Positions 51,222 through 60,069 of a DNA stretch of 64,000 nucleotides are shown here, one piece after another; the stretch's first letter is position 1; every line of letters starts with the position of its first letter. The notes beneath the pieces were generated by a model that saw nothing but the letters and a program-made list of their open reading frames with translations, did not search any database and was not told the origin of the DNA. This DNA comes from Pectobacterium polonicum (GTDB lineage: Bacteria > Pseudomonadota > Gammaproteobacteria > Enterobacterales > Enterobacteriaceae): contig NZ_RJTN01000002.1 of the NCBI RefSeq assembly GCF_005497185.1, positions 186,001 through 250,000 of the forward strand. Direction: 5' to 3'. A program made the position numbers and the translations under genes.

Positions 51222-52046
51222 ATGTCTGAAGCTATCGATTATTTTGCTCATGCCCGCACCACCGCCCAGCCACAGGCAGAAAACGCCCTCGGGCTGATCG
51301 AAATCCGCAACGTGGCGAAACATTTTGGTCAACATAAAGCGCTGGAGGATATCAATCTGACGCTGGCTCCCGGCTCCGTCACCGTAATCCTTGGCCCGTC
51401 CGGCTCAGGGAAATCGACGCTGCTGCGCACCATTAACCATCTTGAACGCGTAGACGAAGGGTTTATCCGCATCGACGGCGATTACATCGGCTATCGGCGC
51501 AAAGGGAATACGCTCTATGAATTGAAAGAAAAGGACGTGTTACGCCAGCGCATCAACGTCGGCTATGTATTCCAGAATTTCAATCTGTTCCCGCATCTTT
51601 CTGTGTTGGAAAACATCATTGAAGCCCCGCTGGCGCATAAGCTGTATTCTCGTCAGGAAGCGGAAGATATTGCCTTTACCCTGCTGGAAAGCGTCGGGCT
51701 ACGCCATAAAGCGCAGTCATATCCCCGTCACCTGTCTGGCGGCCAACAACAGCGCGTCGCGATTGCCCGTGCGCTGGCACTTAAGCCGAAAGTGATGCTG
51801 TTTGATGAACCGACGTCCGCACTCGATCCCGAACTGGTCGGCGAGGTGTTGGATGTGATCAAATCACTTGCCCGCTCCGGCGTGACGCTAGTCGTCGTCA
51901 CACATGAAATCGGCTTTGCGCGCGAAGTGGCCGACCGCGTGGTGTTCATGGTGGACGGGAAAATCGTCGAAAGCGGAGATTCCTGGCAGGTACTGAACCA
52001 TCCCCGTCACCCACGGACGATCAATTTTTTGAATAAGGTGCTGTGA
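51222..52046 (+). CDS. amino-acid-type ABC ATPase
   Basis: Energises the importer. The 274-aa protein has Walker [19 protein letters not shown], signature [17 protein letters not shown] and Walker [15 protein letters not shown], all intact. TGGAG lies upstream of the ATG. It is last gene of the plus-strand operon and ends at a terminator shared with the ars operon. Confidence 0.95.
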   Translation: MSEAIDYFAHARTTAQPQAENALGLIEIRNVAKHFGQHKALEDINLTLAPGSVTVILGPSGSGKSTLLRTINHLERVDEGFIRIDGDYIGYRRKGNTLYELKEKDVLRQRINVGYVFQNFNLFPHLSVLENIIEAPLAHKLYSRQEAEDIAFTLLESVGLRHKAQSYPRHLSGGQQQRVAIARALALKPKVMLFDEPTSALDPELVGEVLDVIKSLARSGVTLVVVTHEIGFAREVADRVVFMVDGKIVESGDSWQVLNHPRHPRTINFLNKVL

Positions 52047-52106
52047 GACACAACTCAGGATCTCAACACGACAAACCATTCTCAATGGCAAAGGCTGAAA
52101 CACATC

Positions 52107-52136
52107 GAGTCAGAATGGACCTTCTGACTCTATTTC
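52107..52136. terminator. terminator between the ABC operon and arsC
   Basis: GAGTCAGAA-TGGACC-TTCTGACTC followed by TATTTC. It lies between convergent transcripts. Confidence 0.65.
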
Positions 52137-52555
52137 ACACGTTTACCCGATTCATCAGTGACTCTTTCTCCGTCTTCTTTTGTAAATGCACCTTGTTGCG
52201 GATCGGGGAGAATATCCAGCACCCGTTCTGATGGACGACACAGTCGGGTTCCCTGTGGGGTAACAACAATCGGACGATTTATCAGGATAGGATGTTGCAA
52301 CATGAAATCAATGAGCTGCTCGTCAGTAAAGCGTTCTTCCGCAAGCCCCAATAGCGTATAAGGCTCCACATTCTTACGCAGCAAGGCACGAACCGTTATT
52401 CCCATGTTGCCAATAAGCGTGACCAGTTCATCACGAGAAGGCGGTGTATCGAGGTAGTAAATAACCGTGGGTTCTGTGCCGCTGTTACGAATCATCTCCA
52501 GCGTATTACGCGAAGTGCCACAGTCTGGGTTGTGGTAGATGGTAATATTGTTCAT
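52130..52555 (-). CDS. arsC: arsenate reductase (glutaredoxin-dependent)
   Basis: Reduces arsenate to arsenite. The 141 aa match plasmid and chromosomal E. coli ArsC. The active cysteine is in HNPDCGTSRNTL near residue 12, and the arginine-rich region includes ILINRPIVVTPQGTRLCRP. It follows arsB by 9 bases in arsRBC. Confidence 0.96.
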   Translation of the reverse strand: MNNITIYHNPDCGTSRNTLEMIRNSGTEPTVIYYLDTPPSRDELVTLIGNMGITVRALLRKNVEPYTLLGLAEERFTDEQLIDFMLQHPILINRPIVVTPQGTRLCRPSERVLDILPDPQQGAFTKEDGERVTDESGKRVK

Positions 52556-52564
52556 ATCAGTATC

Positions 52565-53869
52565 TCATGACAAAGTGACAGAAAGACGTAACGCCAGCGC
52601 GACTAGCGTGACGAGTAGCACAGGCAAGGTCATGACAATTCCGGTACGGAAATAATATCCCCAGCTAATCGTCATATTCTTTTGTGACAGCACATGCAGC
52701 CAAAGCAGCGTCGCTAGGCTGCCAATTGGCGTGATTTTAGGCCCCAGGTCGCAACCAATCACGTTGGCATAAATCATCGCGTCTTTGACAACGCCTGACG
52801 CAGTACTGCCGTCAATGGATAAGGCACCAATCAGCACGGTGGGCATATTGTTCATGACAGAGGAAAGAAGCGCGGCCAGAAAGCCAGTGCCGAGTGTGGC
52901 AGTCCACAATCCCTCCTCCGCAAACTGGTTCAGAATCGTGGAGACATATTCCGTTAACCCCGCATTGCGCAGGCCGTAGACCACCAAATACATGCCCAGT
53001 GAGAAAATCACGATCTGCCACGGCGCACCGCGCAACACTTTACTCGTGTTTATGGCATGGCCTTTTTTTGCCACAGCAAACAGAATAAGTGCCCCCGCCG
53101 CCGCAATGGCACTGACGGGAATACCCAAAGGTTCAAGGACAAAAAATCCGGTAAGCAGAAGAATCAGAACCACCCAACCAGCGCTGAACGTTGCCTGATC
53201 TTTAATAGCGCTTGCCGGTGCTTTCAGCCGGGATACGTCATAGGTAGCGGGGATATCCTTGCGAAAGAACAAATGCAGCATAACCAGCGTCGCGAGAATC
53301 GCTGCGATATCGACAGGAACCATGACCGAAGCATATTCAGTAAAACCGAGACTGAAAAAATCGGCAGACACAATGTTAACCAAATTAGAAACGATGAGTG
53401 GCAGGCTAGCCGTGTCGGCAATAAATCCGGCAGCCATAACAAACGCCAACGTCGTGCCTTTACTGAACCCCAGAGCCAGCAGCATAGCAATCACAATCGG
53501 CGTGAGGATTAGCGCAGCGCCATCGTTGGCAAACAACGCAGAAACAGCAGCGCCCAACAAGACAATCCAGGTAAACAGCAGACGCCCGCGCCCGTTTCCC
53601 CATCGGGATACGTGCAGTGCAGCCCATTTAAAAAAACCCGACTCATCAAGCAACAGGCTGATGATAATCACCGCAACAAACGTCGCCGTTGCGTTCCAGA
53701 CAATATTCCAGACAACCGGAATATCACTGAGATGAATAACCCCGCAGAGCAGCGCGAATACGGCACCGATACTGGCGCTCCATCCGATACCAAGGCCTCT
53801 GGGCTGCCAAATCACAAAGATTAAGGTCAGTAAAAATATTATCCCTGCCAATAACATCCCGAACCCCAT
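52565..53869 (-). CDS. arsB: arsenite efflux pump
   Basis: Inner-membrane arsenite/antimonite exporter of the ArsB family. The 434-aa protein has about 12 hydrophobic helices. The conserved [18 protein letters not shown] and [14 protein letters not shown] segments are present. It is the middle gene of arsRBC. A hairpin lies in front, at the arsR end. Confidence 0.95.
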   Translation of the reverse strand: MGFGMLLAGIIFLLTLIFVIWQPRGLGIGWSASIGAVFALLCGVIHLSDIPVVWNIVWNATATFVAVIIISLLLDESGFFKWAALHVSRWGNGRGRLLFTWIVLLGAAVSALFANDGAALILTPIVIAMLLALGFSKGTTLAFVMAAGFIADTASLPLIVSNLVNIVSADFFSLGFTEYASVMVPVDIAAILATLVMLHLFFRKDIPATYDVSRLKAPASAIKDQATFSAGWVVLILLLTGFFVLEPLGIPVSAIAAAGALILFAVAKKGHAINTSKVLRGAPWQIVIFSLGMYLVVYGLRNAGLTEYVSTILNQFAEEGLWTATLGTGFLAALLSSVMNNMPTVLIGALSIDGSTASGVVKDAMIYANVIGCDLGPKITPIGSLATLLWLHVLSQKNMTISWGYYFRTGIVMTLPVLLVTLVALALRLSVTLS

Positions 53870-53890
53870 CGTATATGGAAAAAAGAATGT

Positions 53891-53921
53891 GTTTCTTCAT
53901 GCTTCAGCATGAGGAAGAAAC
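53891..53921 (-). other. hairpin at the arsR-arsB junction
   Basis: Arms GTTTCTTC/GAAGAAAC and inner ATGCT/AGCAT around TC, overlapping the arsR stop. It could lower arsB expression relative to arsR or mark an RNA processing site. Confidence 0.5.
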
Positions 53922-54224
53922 GGATTTAGCCAGACAAAGACGCACGTCATCACGCAGACATTGCCACGCAGTGCTAATCGTTTCTGCGGCCCAGGCAGGC
54001 ATGTGTGGAGACAATCTGTAATGAATCCATTTTCCTTCACGGCGGTCTAGAACCAAACCTGACGCACGTAATATCGCCATATGCCTGGAAATTTTAGGCT
54101 GAGATTCCGTGGTGGCAGTACAGATATTACAGACACACAATTCACCTGCCTCTCTAAGCAGCAGGATGATGGATAGTCGAGTTTCATCGGAAAGAATTTT
54201 GAAAAGCTGAACAGGCTGTAACAT
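53904..54224 (-). CDS. arsR: arsenite-responsive repressor ArsR
   Basis: Winged-HTH repressor released by As(III) or Sb(III). I chose the ATG at 54224 (MLQPVQLFKILSDETRL) with GGGA upstream, giving 106 aa. The metal-binding motif ELCVCNIC keeps the cysteine pair. The recognition helix region is ESQPKISRHMAILR. It is first in arsRBC. Confidence 0.93.
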   Translation of the reverse strand: MLQPVQLFKILSDETRLSIILLLREAGELCVCNICTATTESQPKISRHMAILRASGLVLDRREGKWIHYRLSPHMPAWAAETISTAWQCLRDDVRLCLAKSVSSSC

Positions 54225-54250
54225 TTTGGGTCCCAACGTATTCAAGATAC

Positions 54251-54272
54251 ACATATGATAATTAATATATGT
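54251..54272. promoter_or_regulatory. probable ArsR operator
   Basis: ACATAT-N10-ATATGT inverted repeat within an AT-rich stretch 27 bases upstream of arsR, as expected for ArsR-family sites. Confidence 0.6.
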
Positions 54273-54331
54273 TAGCTTTGAAATCACCCAATGAAAAATA
54301 CAGTAAGGCAAAGCAGAAATGACACTATGAT

Positions 54332-54787
54332 TTACGTCGTTACACCATTATTCCGGCGGTGTGGCGCAGTATACGGACTGCTGTAAACCTGAATCATCAC
54401 GCTTTTATCCGTATCAAACGTCGCCACCGTCACAACGTCATGAGTTCGCCAACATTCCGCCTCAACATCGCAACGATCCTGCTTCCCATAACCCATCGAC
54501 GTCAGATAAGTATGAACCTTGCTGGTATCTTCAGTACCATAGAAGTTCATCGTCCAGACTTTAGCTTCCGGGCCGGTTACGTTTGAAAAATTGAAGCCAT
54601 AGCGAGCGGTAATACGAGGCATGTTTTTCAGAAAATCGGGGGGATAGAACGCATATTCCCTTTTGTCTTGCTCGGTATAATGTGCACTTCCAGCAAAATT
54701 CATTTTGATGTAGGGCCATAGAGAACCGACCGCAGCGGCAATAACGGTGATGCCGAGCATGGCAAAAATTTTCAGCAATGTACTCAT
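54332..54787 (-). CDS. membrane-anchored protein of unknown function
   Basis: I do not recognise the family. The 151-aa protein has an N-terminal hydrophobic helix (about residues 5-25), either a signal anchor or signal peptide. The rest is soluble, with two cysteines close together (DRCDVEAECWRTHD) that may form a disulfide in the periplasm. It lies upstream of arsR on the same strand with about 110 bases between, but its role in arsenic resistance is not supported. Confidence 0.6.
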   Translation of the reverse strand: MSTLLKIFAMLGITVIAAAVGSLWPYIKMNFAGSAHYTEQDKREYAFYPPDFLKNMPRITARYGFNFSNVTGPEAKVWTMNFYGTEDTSKVHTYLTSMGYGKQDRCDVEAECWRTHDVVTVATFDTDKSVMIQVYSSPYTAPHRRNNGVTT

Positions 54788-55136
54788 CCTTAAGTTCCCT
54801 TTCCTTTTTAGCTGAAGATAAACAATGAATTATCTTCTTAAGGCTATATCTTACACAGCTTGCTTGAGCGGCCTGAAATTTTTTGTGTATTCACGGTGTT
54901 GATTTTCACTTTGGAAATCGCCTGTCTGACTATAAAAACCGACATTATCGTTTCTTTGCCTCAGTGAAACTGGGGAAGACCTTTTAAGCCATTTTTATCG
55001 CTTAATAGGAAATAATATCTAACCATAAATAAAAATCTCGCCAATAACCTCTGTATCCAATTCTTGATACGGGTTTCGATATTGAATCCCTCATAAAAAG
55101 CGCCCAACATTCAGCCATCAAGGATGATTTACTGTC
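54788..55136. other. intergenic region before the PAAR effector
   Basis: No gene seen. It includes a stretch at 54871-54902 that imperfectly repeats 57407-57435 beyond the immunity gene. No hcp or vgrG remnant was recognised. Confidence 0.5.
54871..54902. repeat. left copy of imperfect direct repeat flanking the effector module
   Basis: GCCTGAAATTTTTTGT differs in one base from GCCCGAAATTTTTTGT at 57407-57422. Further similarity (ACGGTGTTGA against ACGGTATGA) follows after a small gap. Confidence 0.5.
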
Positions 55137-55150
55137 AAAGGAGAATGACA

Positions 55151-56958
55151 ATGCGGGTGCTGCCCGTCTTAATGATATAGGAAGTGGTCACGACTGCTTC
55201 CCTGAAACGCCGATAACCGAAGGCAGTCCTGACGTTATTATCAATGGTCAGCCAGCCGTTCGTAAAGGCGATACAGTTCTGCTTCACAGTTGCCCCTGCC
55301 CTAATGCACTACATGGTGTGCATTCCCGAAAAATAGCTGAAGGTTCATCGACCGTCATTATTAACGGTAAAAATGCTGCGCGTATTGGCGATAGCATAAA
55401 TTGCGGTGGGGTGATTATCTCCGGCAGTGGCAACGTCATCATTGGTGATACCCCATATCGTTCTCCTGTTCAGGAATGCGCGAAACAAGCCGCGTTGAGC
55501 CATGCGCCGATATTGATATTGTCGCCAATGCTGACCGCACCTCCTGTTTACGCTAAATCCTGTTTGCTTGATGAAGGTTGTACGCAGGCAGGAACGGAAA
55601 AAGAGCCTGTTGAACATTTCGGGGAGATGGTGCTATTTGCCCAACCCGAACAAAATGATTGCTGTGGTTATGGTCATCATGCTGCGGATAATACGCATGA
55701 GGTCGTGCAACATGCTCAGGCGGCGAAGAAGAAAACCACGGTATCAGAAACGGCGATATCGTCACCCAAACTCTTTCCACCTAAACTACCGCCACAAGAG
55801 CCTTGGTATAAAACGCTGTTTGATTTGTTGGTTGCGACGGATAACAAACCACTCTCTCAGGCACCTGTTACCAAATCACTTACCGAACCTGCCGCAGAAG
55901 AGCAAAAAGCCCCTGTCGCCAGCGCCGATGTTGGTTTACTGGCCGCTACGGGAGTCATGACTCAAGTTTGGGGAGAATGGTCTCTTGGTGGCGTGCTAAG
56001 TGCGGCAAGAAGTGTACCGTATATTGGCGTATTAGCCTCTGCGCTTTATATTCCTTCGGCGGGGGAAGGCAGTGATAAGGTGCCGGGGCAAGAAAAATGT
56101 TGGCTAGAAGAGGAATTGCGGCGTAAAGGCTGGGCGGGTGAAACAGCAACAACTCGCGTCCGGTTTTTCTGGCGCCCTGATATTCATGGAAAAATACAGG
56201 TCTATGGAGTCCATACGGGGGAAGGAACACCGTATGAAGGCGTTCGTGTTGCCAATATGGTGTGGGATGCGAAAATTCAGGGCTATACTTTCACTCCTGC
56301 GCCCGGTCGGGATGGCCCGACCATCACATGGACACCAGAAAAGCCGGAGGGGTCAGAGCCTATTGCGCATACAGGAAGTCCGGTAAAACCCATCGATCAA
56401 CCAGCCATCCTGATCTATCCTATCCCTGAAGACGAAACGGAAACCACCACGCCCCCCTTTCCCGTACCGGATGTGCATGATTTTAATGACTGGATCTTGG
56501 TATTCCCTGATGGTTCAGAGATAAAGCCGATCTATGTTTATCTGCAATCAGCGCGGGATAAGCCCGGAACCGTGACAGGAAAAGGTGAGGTATTGAGTGA
56601 TGAAGGTAAATGGCTGGAAGCTGCCAGCTTAGGATTAGGCGCGCCAGTGCCTACTCAGGTTGCGGATAAACTGAGAGGGCAGAAATTTGAGCGCTTTGAT
56701 GATTTTAGGGAAGCATTTTGGTTAGCCGTGGCAGAGTGTCCTGAATTAATGGTGCAGTTTTCACCTGCTAATAAAGCACTAATTAAAAAAGATCGTTCGC
56801 CTTACGCTGTGCCGAAAGAACAGTCTGGGAGAAGGACTGTGTTTGAAATTCACCATAAAATACGAATAGTTGATGGTGGTGGCGTTTACGATATTGACAA
56901 TATGTCGATTGCCACACTTAAAAGACATATCACGATCCATTCCAAGGAGAGTTCATGA
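55151..56958 (+). pseudogene. PAAR-domain effector with C-terminal colicin/pyocin-type HNH DNase, frameshifted at its start
   Basis: AAAGGAG lies 7 bases before an ATG at 55151. From there the frame stops after nine codons. One extra G after the ATG would join it to a long frame reading AGAARLNDIGSGHDCFPETP to the stop at 56958. The protein has an N-terminal PAAR domain (NGQPAVRKGDTVLLHSCP, NGKNAARIGDSINCGG), a linker, and a DNase domain like colicin E9 with EIHHKIRI and LKRHITIH. The longest unbroken start is a GTG at 55318, which loses half the PAAR domain. It is either a broken gene or a sequencing error. Confidence 0.8.
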
Positions 56959-57221
56959 CAATAATAAAGCCCACGCTAAATGATTATACTGAAAAAGATT
57001 TCCTTCAATTTGTTAGAGACATTGTTGACGCGAATTCTTCTTCCGAGGAAGAACATCATAAATGGGTTAACCATTTTGAAAAACTAGTGGGGCATCCAGA
57101 TGGGAATGGTATTATTTATTATCCAGAAGATGACAATGATGGGACACCTGAAGGGATCGTTAAATTTGTAAAACGGTGGCGAAAATCTCAAGGCCTTCCA
57201 GAATTCAAAGACTCAAAGTGA
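56955..57221 (+). CDS. colicin/pyocin DNase immunity protein (Im9-like)
   Basis: Small acidic inhibitor of the linked DNase. The 88-aa protein matches the Im2/Im7/Im8/Im9 family: YTEKDFLQFVRDIVDANSSSEEE at helix 1-2, the conserved GIIYYPEDDNDGTPEGIV block and VKRWRKSQGLPEFK at the end. It overlaps the effector stop by 4 bases (ATGA), so the two are translationally coupled. Confidence 0.9.
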   Translation: MTIIKPTLNDYTEKDFLQFVRDIVDANSSSEEEHHKWVNHFEKLVGHPDGNGIIYYPEDDNDGTPEGIVKFVKRWRKSQGLPEFKDSK

Positions 57222-57279
57222 TTTTTTGTCTGCAATCCGTGGGGAAAGATTGCAGATGGTCATTCCCCCCCAAAAAAGC

Positions 57280-57400
57280 AGAGTGTCCATAAGTAGAATT
57301 CTCTCGTAATCTGAACGCAGGAGATTCGCGATGTCCCGAAGGACAGCGATACTCATAAATCACGTTTTACCGACAGCCAGATCATTGTTCAACACCTTGA
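57280..57400 (+). mobile_element. remnant of an IS3-family element (left end and orfA start)
   Basis: TGTCCATAAGTAGAATTCTC looks like an IS left end. It is followed by a good ribosome site (GCAGGAG) and a start region. One frame encodes KSRFTDSQIIVQHLE (57357-57401), the typical N-terminus of IS3-type OrfA. The rest of the transposase is absent, so this is a decayed fragment. Confidence 0.6.
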
Positions 57401-57406
57401 ATACTT

Positions 57407-57435
57407 GCCCGAAATTTTTTGTACTAACGGTATGA
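57407..57435. repeat. right copy of imperfect direct repeat flanking the effector module
   Basis: GCCCGAAATTTTTTGT plus ACGGTATGA, matching 54871-54902. It directly follows the IS3 remnant and ends 16 bases before the urtE stop. Confidence 0.5.
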
Positions 57436-57451
57436 AGCTAAATCAATACAT

Positions 57452-58150
57452 TCAAATCGCCACCAGCCCCCGCACGCCGTCTTGCTCCATTGTTTCTCCC
57501 CGTCCGCGCTGGATGATTTCCCCACGTGACATTACCAGATAGCTGTCTGCCAGTTCAGCGGCGAAGTCGTAAAACTGCTCGACCAGCAGAATTGCCATGT
57601 CGCCGCGCTGTGCCAGTTGACGGATCACCGCGCCAATCTCTTTAATTACCGATGGCTGTACCCCTTCTGTCGGCTCATCCAAAATCAATAGCTGTGGTTT
57701 GCAGGCCAGCGCGCGACCAATCGCCAATTGCTGCTGTTGCCCACCGGACAAATCGCCGCCGCGCCGCTGTTTCATCTCATCCAATACGGGAAAAAGTTGG
57801 TAGATCTCATCTGGCACCTGTCGCGCTTGTTTGCCCGGAAAGCGTGATAGCCCCATCAGCAGATTCTCCTCTACCGTCAGGCGAGGAAAAATTTCCCGCC
57901 CCTGCGGCACATAGGCGATGCCCGCCTGCACGCGCTGATAAGGTTTACGCGTATTGATCGCTTCGCCCTGCCAGCGAATCGTGCCGGATTTTGCCGGGAT
58001 CAACCCCATCAGACATTTCAGCAGCGTGGTTTTCCCCACGCCGTTGCGCCCTAGCAGGCAGGTAATTTCGCCGGGGTTTACCTCAAAAGATAAGCCGCGC
58101 AGGATGTGGCTACCGCCGTAATATTGATTCAATTCTGAAATTTCTAACAT
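57452..58150 (-). CDS. urtE: urea ABC importer ATPase UrtE
   Basis: LivF-type ATPase of the urea importer. I chose the ATG at 58150 (MLEISELNQYYGGSHIL), giving 232 aa; the longer open frame runs back into urtD. Walker A is LLGRNGVGKTTLLKCL, signature LSGGQQQQLAIGRAL and Walker B LLILDEPTEGVQPS. The ending EGVQPS is characteristic of UrtE. It is last gene of the operon. Confidence 0.93.
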   Translation of the reverse strand: MLEISELNQYYGGSHILRGLSFEVNPGEITCLLGRNGVGKTTLLKCLMGLIPAKSGTIRWQGEAINTRKPYQRVQAGIAYVPQGREIFPRLTVEENLLMGLSRFPGKQARQVPDEIYQLFPVLDEMKQRRGGDLSGGQQQQLAIGRALACKPQLLILDEPTEGVQPSVIKEIGAVIRQLAQRGDMAILLVEQFYDFAAELADSYLVMSRGEIIQRGRGETMEQDGVRGLVAI

Positions 58151-58151
58151 G

Positions 58152-58988
58152 TTAGCGCCCCAGATAAACGTCAATAACCTGCTCGTTAGCCTGTACCTCG
58201 CGCAGCGATCCTTCTGCCAGTACCTGTCCCTGATGTAATACCGTAACGTGGTCAGCAATACTTTCGACAAAGCCCATATCGTGTTCCACTACCATCAACG
58301 AGTGTTTACCTGCCAAACTGCGGAACAGCTCGGCGGTATAGGCGGTTTCTGCATCGGTCATCCCAGCCGCGGGTTCATCGAGCAACAGCAGATGTGGTTC
58401 CTGAACTAACAGCATGCCAATTTCTAAAAACTGCTTTTGTCCATGCGACAACAGCCCGGCTGGCCGCTGCCGTTCATGGCCGAGCCGCAACAGCGCCAGC
58501 GTGTCGTCAATCCGGTCACGTTGTTCGCCGTTCAGTCTGGCGCACAGGCTTGCCCACACCGATTTGTCGGTTTTCAGCGCAATTTCGAGGTTTTCAAACA
58601 CGGTTAGCGCTTCAAATACCGTCGGTTTTTGGAATTTTCGCCCTATTCCCGCACGGGCAATGTCCACTGGCGATAGCATCGTCAGGTCAGTGAACTGATC
58701 GTAAAACACCTTACCGTTATCCGGTCGCGTTTTACCGGTAATCACATCCATCAGCGTAGTTTTCCCCGCGCCGTTAGGGCCGATGATGCAACGCAGTTCT
58801 CCCACACCAATCTGCAATGAGAGATCGGTGAGCGCACGGAAACCGTCAAAACTGACGTTAATCTTGTCGAGTTGCAGCACCGGATCGGTCTGGTGTCGAT
58901 GGCGATCCGACGGGTGTCGCTGGGCAAACTGGGTCGGTGAAGAAACCGTAGGTACAGCCGCTGAGGGTACAAATACAGACTCAGTCAT
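58152..58988 (-). CDS. urtD: urea ABC importer ATPase UrtD
   Basis: LivG-type ATPase. The 278-aa protein has an N-terminal extension of about 38 residues before the ABC core. Walker A is IGPNGAGKTTLMDVI, the signature position reads LSHGQKQFLEIGMLL, as typical for UrtD, and Walker B is LLLLDEPAAGMTDAE. It overlaps urtC by 8 bases. Confidence 0.94.
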   Translation of the reverse strand: MTESVFVPSAAVPTVSSPTQFAQRHPSDRHRHQTDPVLQLDKINVSFDGFRALTDLSLQIGVGELRCIIGPNGAGKTTLMDVITGKTRPDNGKVFYDQFTDLTMLSPVDIARAGIGRKFQKPTVFEALTVFENLEIALKTDKSVWASLCARLNGEQRDRIDDTLALLRLGHERQRPAGLLSHGQKQFLEIGMLLVQEPHLLLLDEPAAGMTDAETAYTAELFRSLAGKHSLMVVEHDMGFVESIADHVTVLHQGQVLAEGSLREVQANEQVIDVYLGR

Positions 58989-60069
58989 GTTTCTTCCTCC
59001 TCAACAATCCAATCACCCCACGCGGTAAAAATAGCGTGACGAGAATAAACATCAGCCCTAAGAAAAACAGCCAGTATTCGGGAAAGGCCACGGTAAACCA
59101 GCTTTTTGCTCCGTTGACGATCCCCGCACCGAGCAGCGGGCCGATTAGCGTTCCGCGTCCGCCCAAAGCAACCCAGATCGCCGCCTCGATGGAGTTGGTC
59201 GGCGACATTTCGCTAGGATTGATGATGCCAACCTGCGGCACATACAGCGCCCCCGCCAGCCCGCACAGCACGGCGGAAAGCGTCCAGACAAACAGCTTGA
59301 AGCCTTTCGGATCGTAGCCGCAGAACATCAAACGGTTTTCCGCGTCGCGTACCGCCGTCAACACGCGGCCAAATTTACTGCGTGCCAATACAAATCCCAC
59401 CAGCAGGCTGGCAGCCAGTAGCAGCACGGTGGCAACAAACAATCCAATGCGTGTACCCGTAGCCGTAATGGGAAATCCCAGTAACGTGGTAAAGCCAGTA
59501 AATCCGTTATTGCCGCCAAAGCCGGTTTCGTTACGGAAGAACAGCAGCATCCCGGCGTAGGTCAGTGCCTGCGTCATGATTGAGAAATAGACGCCTTTGA
59601 TTTTGGAGCGGAACGCAAACCAGCCGAACACAAACGCCAGCACGCCCGGCACCAGCACAATCAGGCACAGCGCCCAGGCGAAATACTGGGTTCCCGCCCA
59701 AAACCACGGCAGTTCCGTCCACGACAGAAATGACATAAACGCGGGCATTCCCTCGCCAGCAGCCTGCCGCATCAGGTACATGCCCATCGCGTAACCGCCC
59801 AGCGCGAAGAACAGGCCGTGACCGAGCGACAGCAGCCCGGCATAGCCCCACACCAGATCCAGCGCAACGGCGACAATCGCATAGCATAGGATTTTGCCGA
59901 TCAGCGTCAGCGTATAAGTGGAGATCGCCAGCGGATGCTCGGCGGGCAATAGCGCAAGAAACGGCAGGATCAGCAAGGCCAGAAAAGCGATCGAACCCAG
60001 GCCAAGCATGAGTCGTGGCGCGCGCTGCGTCAGGGTTATCGTCATGGGTTGCATAATAGGTTGCGTCAT
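58981..60069 (-). CDS. urtC: urea ABC importer permease UrtC
   Basis: LivM-type inner-membrane permease. The 362-aa protein has about ten helices. Family blocks are DLVWGYAGLLSLGHGLFFALGGYAMGMYL and VALGGRGTLIGPLLGAGIVNGAKSWFT. It shares one base with the urtB stop and overlaps urtD. Confidence 0.95.
   Translation of the reverse strand: MTQPIMQPMTITLTQRAPRLMLGLGSIAFLALLILPFLALLPAEHPLAISTYTLTLIGKILCYAIVAVALDLVWGYAGLLSLGHGLFFALGGYAMGMYLMRQAAGEGMPAFMSFLSWTELPWFWAGTQYFAWALCLIVLVPGVLAFVFGWFAFRSKIKGVYFSIMTQALTYAGMLLFFRNETGFGGNNGFTGFTTLLGFPITATGTRIGLFVATVLLLAASLLVGFVLARSKFGRVLTAVRDAENRLMFCGYDPKGFKLFVWTLSAVLCGLAGALYVPQVGIINPSEMSPTNSIEAAIWVALGGRGTLIGPLLGAGIVNGAKSWFTVAFPEYWLFFLGLMFILVTLFLPRGVIGLLRRKKHD

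Noticed and set aside
52992..53735. Plus-strand frames opposite arsB
   Set aside because: Antisense shadows of a conserved membrane protein gene.
55048..55150. In-frame upstream extension of the PAAR gene
   Set aside because: The frame is open back to 55048 but contains no ATG, GTG or TTG start, and its residues do not resemble the family; the frameshift explanation fits better.
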